This document shows, in pieces, positions 22,707 through 23,310 of a stretch of DNA of 23,310 nucleotides; within the stretch, counting starts at the first letter, position 1, and every line of letters begins with the position of its first letter. The position numbers and the translations under genes were made by a program. Under the pieces are notes generated by a model, which was not told the DNA's origin, did not search any database, and saw nothing but the letters and a program-made list of their open reading frames with translations. Source of the DNA: an uncultured Dorea sp. (GTDB lineage Bacteria > Bacillota_A > Clostridia > Lachnospirales > Lachnospiraceae); contig CAJTRO010000038.1 in the NCBI GenBank assembly GCA_910579015.1, positions 646 to 23,955 of the forward strand, written 5' to 3'.

Positions 22707-23290
22707 ACCAGCACCTCTAGATACTTTTTCATCACCTCTCCACATTTAAGCATCTCCGCATATCTGATCAGCCTATTCAGATTACGGTCCCTCCGATGCA
22801 GATAGGTTGTAAGGACTTCTTTGGTTTCTTCAATTCCTATTTTTTCCCTGTAGAAAACGATATCAACAACAGTTTTCTCGATATCATAAATACGAAATCT
22901 GTTATTTCCATCCTCTACGGTCTCGATACCAACATCAAATCGGTCATCTGTAAAATAGCATACATTCAGTTCCGGCCAATCCGGTAATGTTGATACCTTT
23001 GCTTTTCTTGGAATTGCTACATCAATGGCGTCTAGGCGATACGTAGACAGATTATAATACGTGGCTGCACTTAGCAGACAAACCACTCCATCTGGTACAA
23101 ATGCATAAACATAGTAGAAATCTGATCCCTCACCATTAAAATTTGCATTTTCATAATATTTTTTATTCAGTTTTATCAGGAGCCCCCGGTCAACCATCTG
23201 ATTGATTTTATAATACGAAAAACCTTTATCTTTCAGCTCTTGAACTGAAAAAATCATTTGGTCATTGGAAATCTGTGCCGTCTTTGTCAT
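22703..23290 (-). CDS. abiEi: AbiEi antitoxin/transcriptional regulator
   Basis: 195 residues from ATG at 23290, with GAGGTG seven bases upstream; a GTG at 23299 is an alternative. The N-terminal winged helix (about 8-55: IFSVQELKDKGFSYYKINQM, then VDRGLLIKLNKKYYE) binds DNA. The C-terminal domain has VCLLSAATYYNLSTYRLDAIDV, as in the AbiEi family. AbiEi represses its own operon and counters AbiEii by a non-contact (type IV) mechanism. Here the partner toxin is truncated, so the antitoxin is an orphan that may persist as a solitary repressor or as an anti-toxin against related modules elsewhere. The operon promoter would lie beyond the right edge. Confidence 0.87.
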   Translation of the reverse strand: MTKTAQISNDQMIFSVQELKDKGFSYYKINQMVDRGLLIKLNKKYYENANFNGEGSDFYYVYAFVPDGVVCLLSAATYYNLSTYRLDAIDVAIPRKAKVSTLPDWPELNVCYFTDDRFDVGIETVEDGNNRFRIYDIEKTVVDIVFYREKIGIEETKEVLTTYLHRRDRNLNRLIRYAEMLKCGEVMKKYLEVLV

Positions 23291-23310
23291 CTCTCTCACC
23301 TCAATTCCAG

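Overview
The window looks like a chromosomal segment of a gut Firmicute of the class Clostridia, most likely family Lachnospiraceae. The reasons are an arginine cluster in the order argC-GNAT-argJ-argB-argD, a GerMN lipoprotein next to comEC, an AbiE module, PF09820-type ATPase/nuclease genes, and AGGAGG-type ribosome binding sites. No tRNA, rRNA or CRISPR array is visible. Almost everything is on the minus strand; the only intact plus-strand gene is argG. Family calls were made by eye from translated motifs, without database searches.

Left part (1-6870), accessory and AT-rich. A large P-loop NTPase gene (1-2430, minus) runs off the left edge. It is followed by a layered insertion-sequence scrapyard: a frameshifted IS3-family transposase fragment (plus strand), the hairpin end of an IS200/IS605 element, and an ISAs1-family transposase whose last ~45 residues read like the C-terminus of an IS200 TnpA. 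That transposase is preceded and overlapped by a 193-residue accessory ORF with a good promoter. Next comes a PF09820/PF08011-type ATPase-nuclease gene with its own promoter and terminator.

Centre (6908-13872), core and minus strand. Read in the direction of transcription, it holds a YdcZ-like DMT membrane protein, a ComEA-like lipoprotein (SLBB + helix-hairpin-helix), an OmpR-type response regulator, its sensor kinase, a GerMN lipoprotein and ComEC. The kinase overlaps the regulator and comEC overlaps the GerMN gene, so DNA-uptake genes and an envelope-sensing two-component system probably share transcripts. A 30-32 bp repeat patch fills the one larger gap.

Right-centre (13960-19190): argC, a GNAT acetyltransferase, argJ, argB and argD, transcribed leftwards from a promoter at about 19000. 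Together they convert glutamate to N-acetylornithine, with ArgJ recycling the acetyl group. ArgB carries the N-terminal helix of arginine-inhibited enzymes. A large hairpin with T-tracts on both sides separates this operon from a padR/SEDS pair (19244-20934). The PadR promoter lies inside a dyad, suggesting autoregulation.

Right end: argG (plus) has its own promoter, ARG-box-like dyads and a strong terminator. Beyond it lie AbiEi antitoxin (intact) and the first ~28 codons of AbiEii toxin, cut off and joined to a short stretch resembling a P27-type phage terminase small subunit. This is the scar of a deletion or prophage event just downstream of argG.
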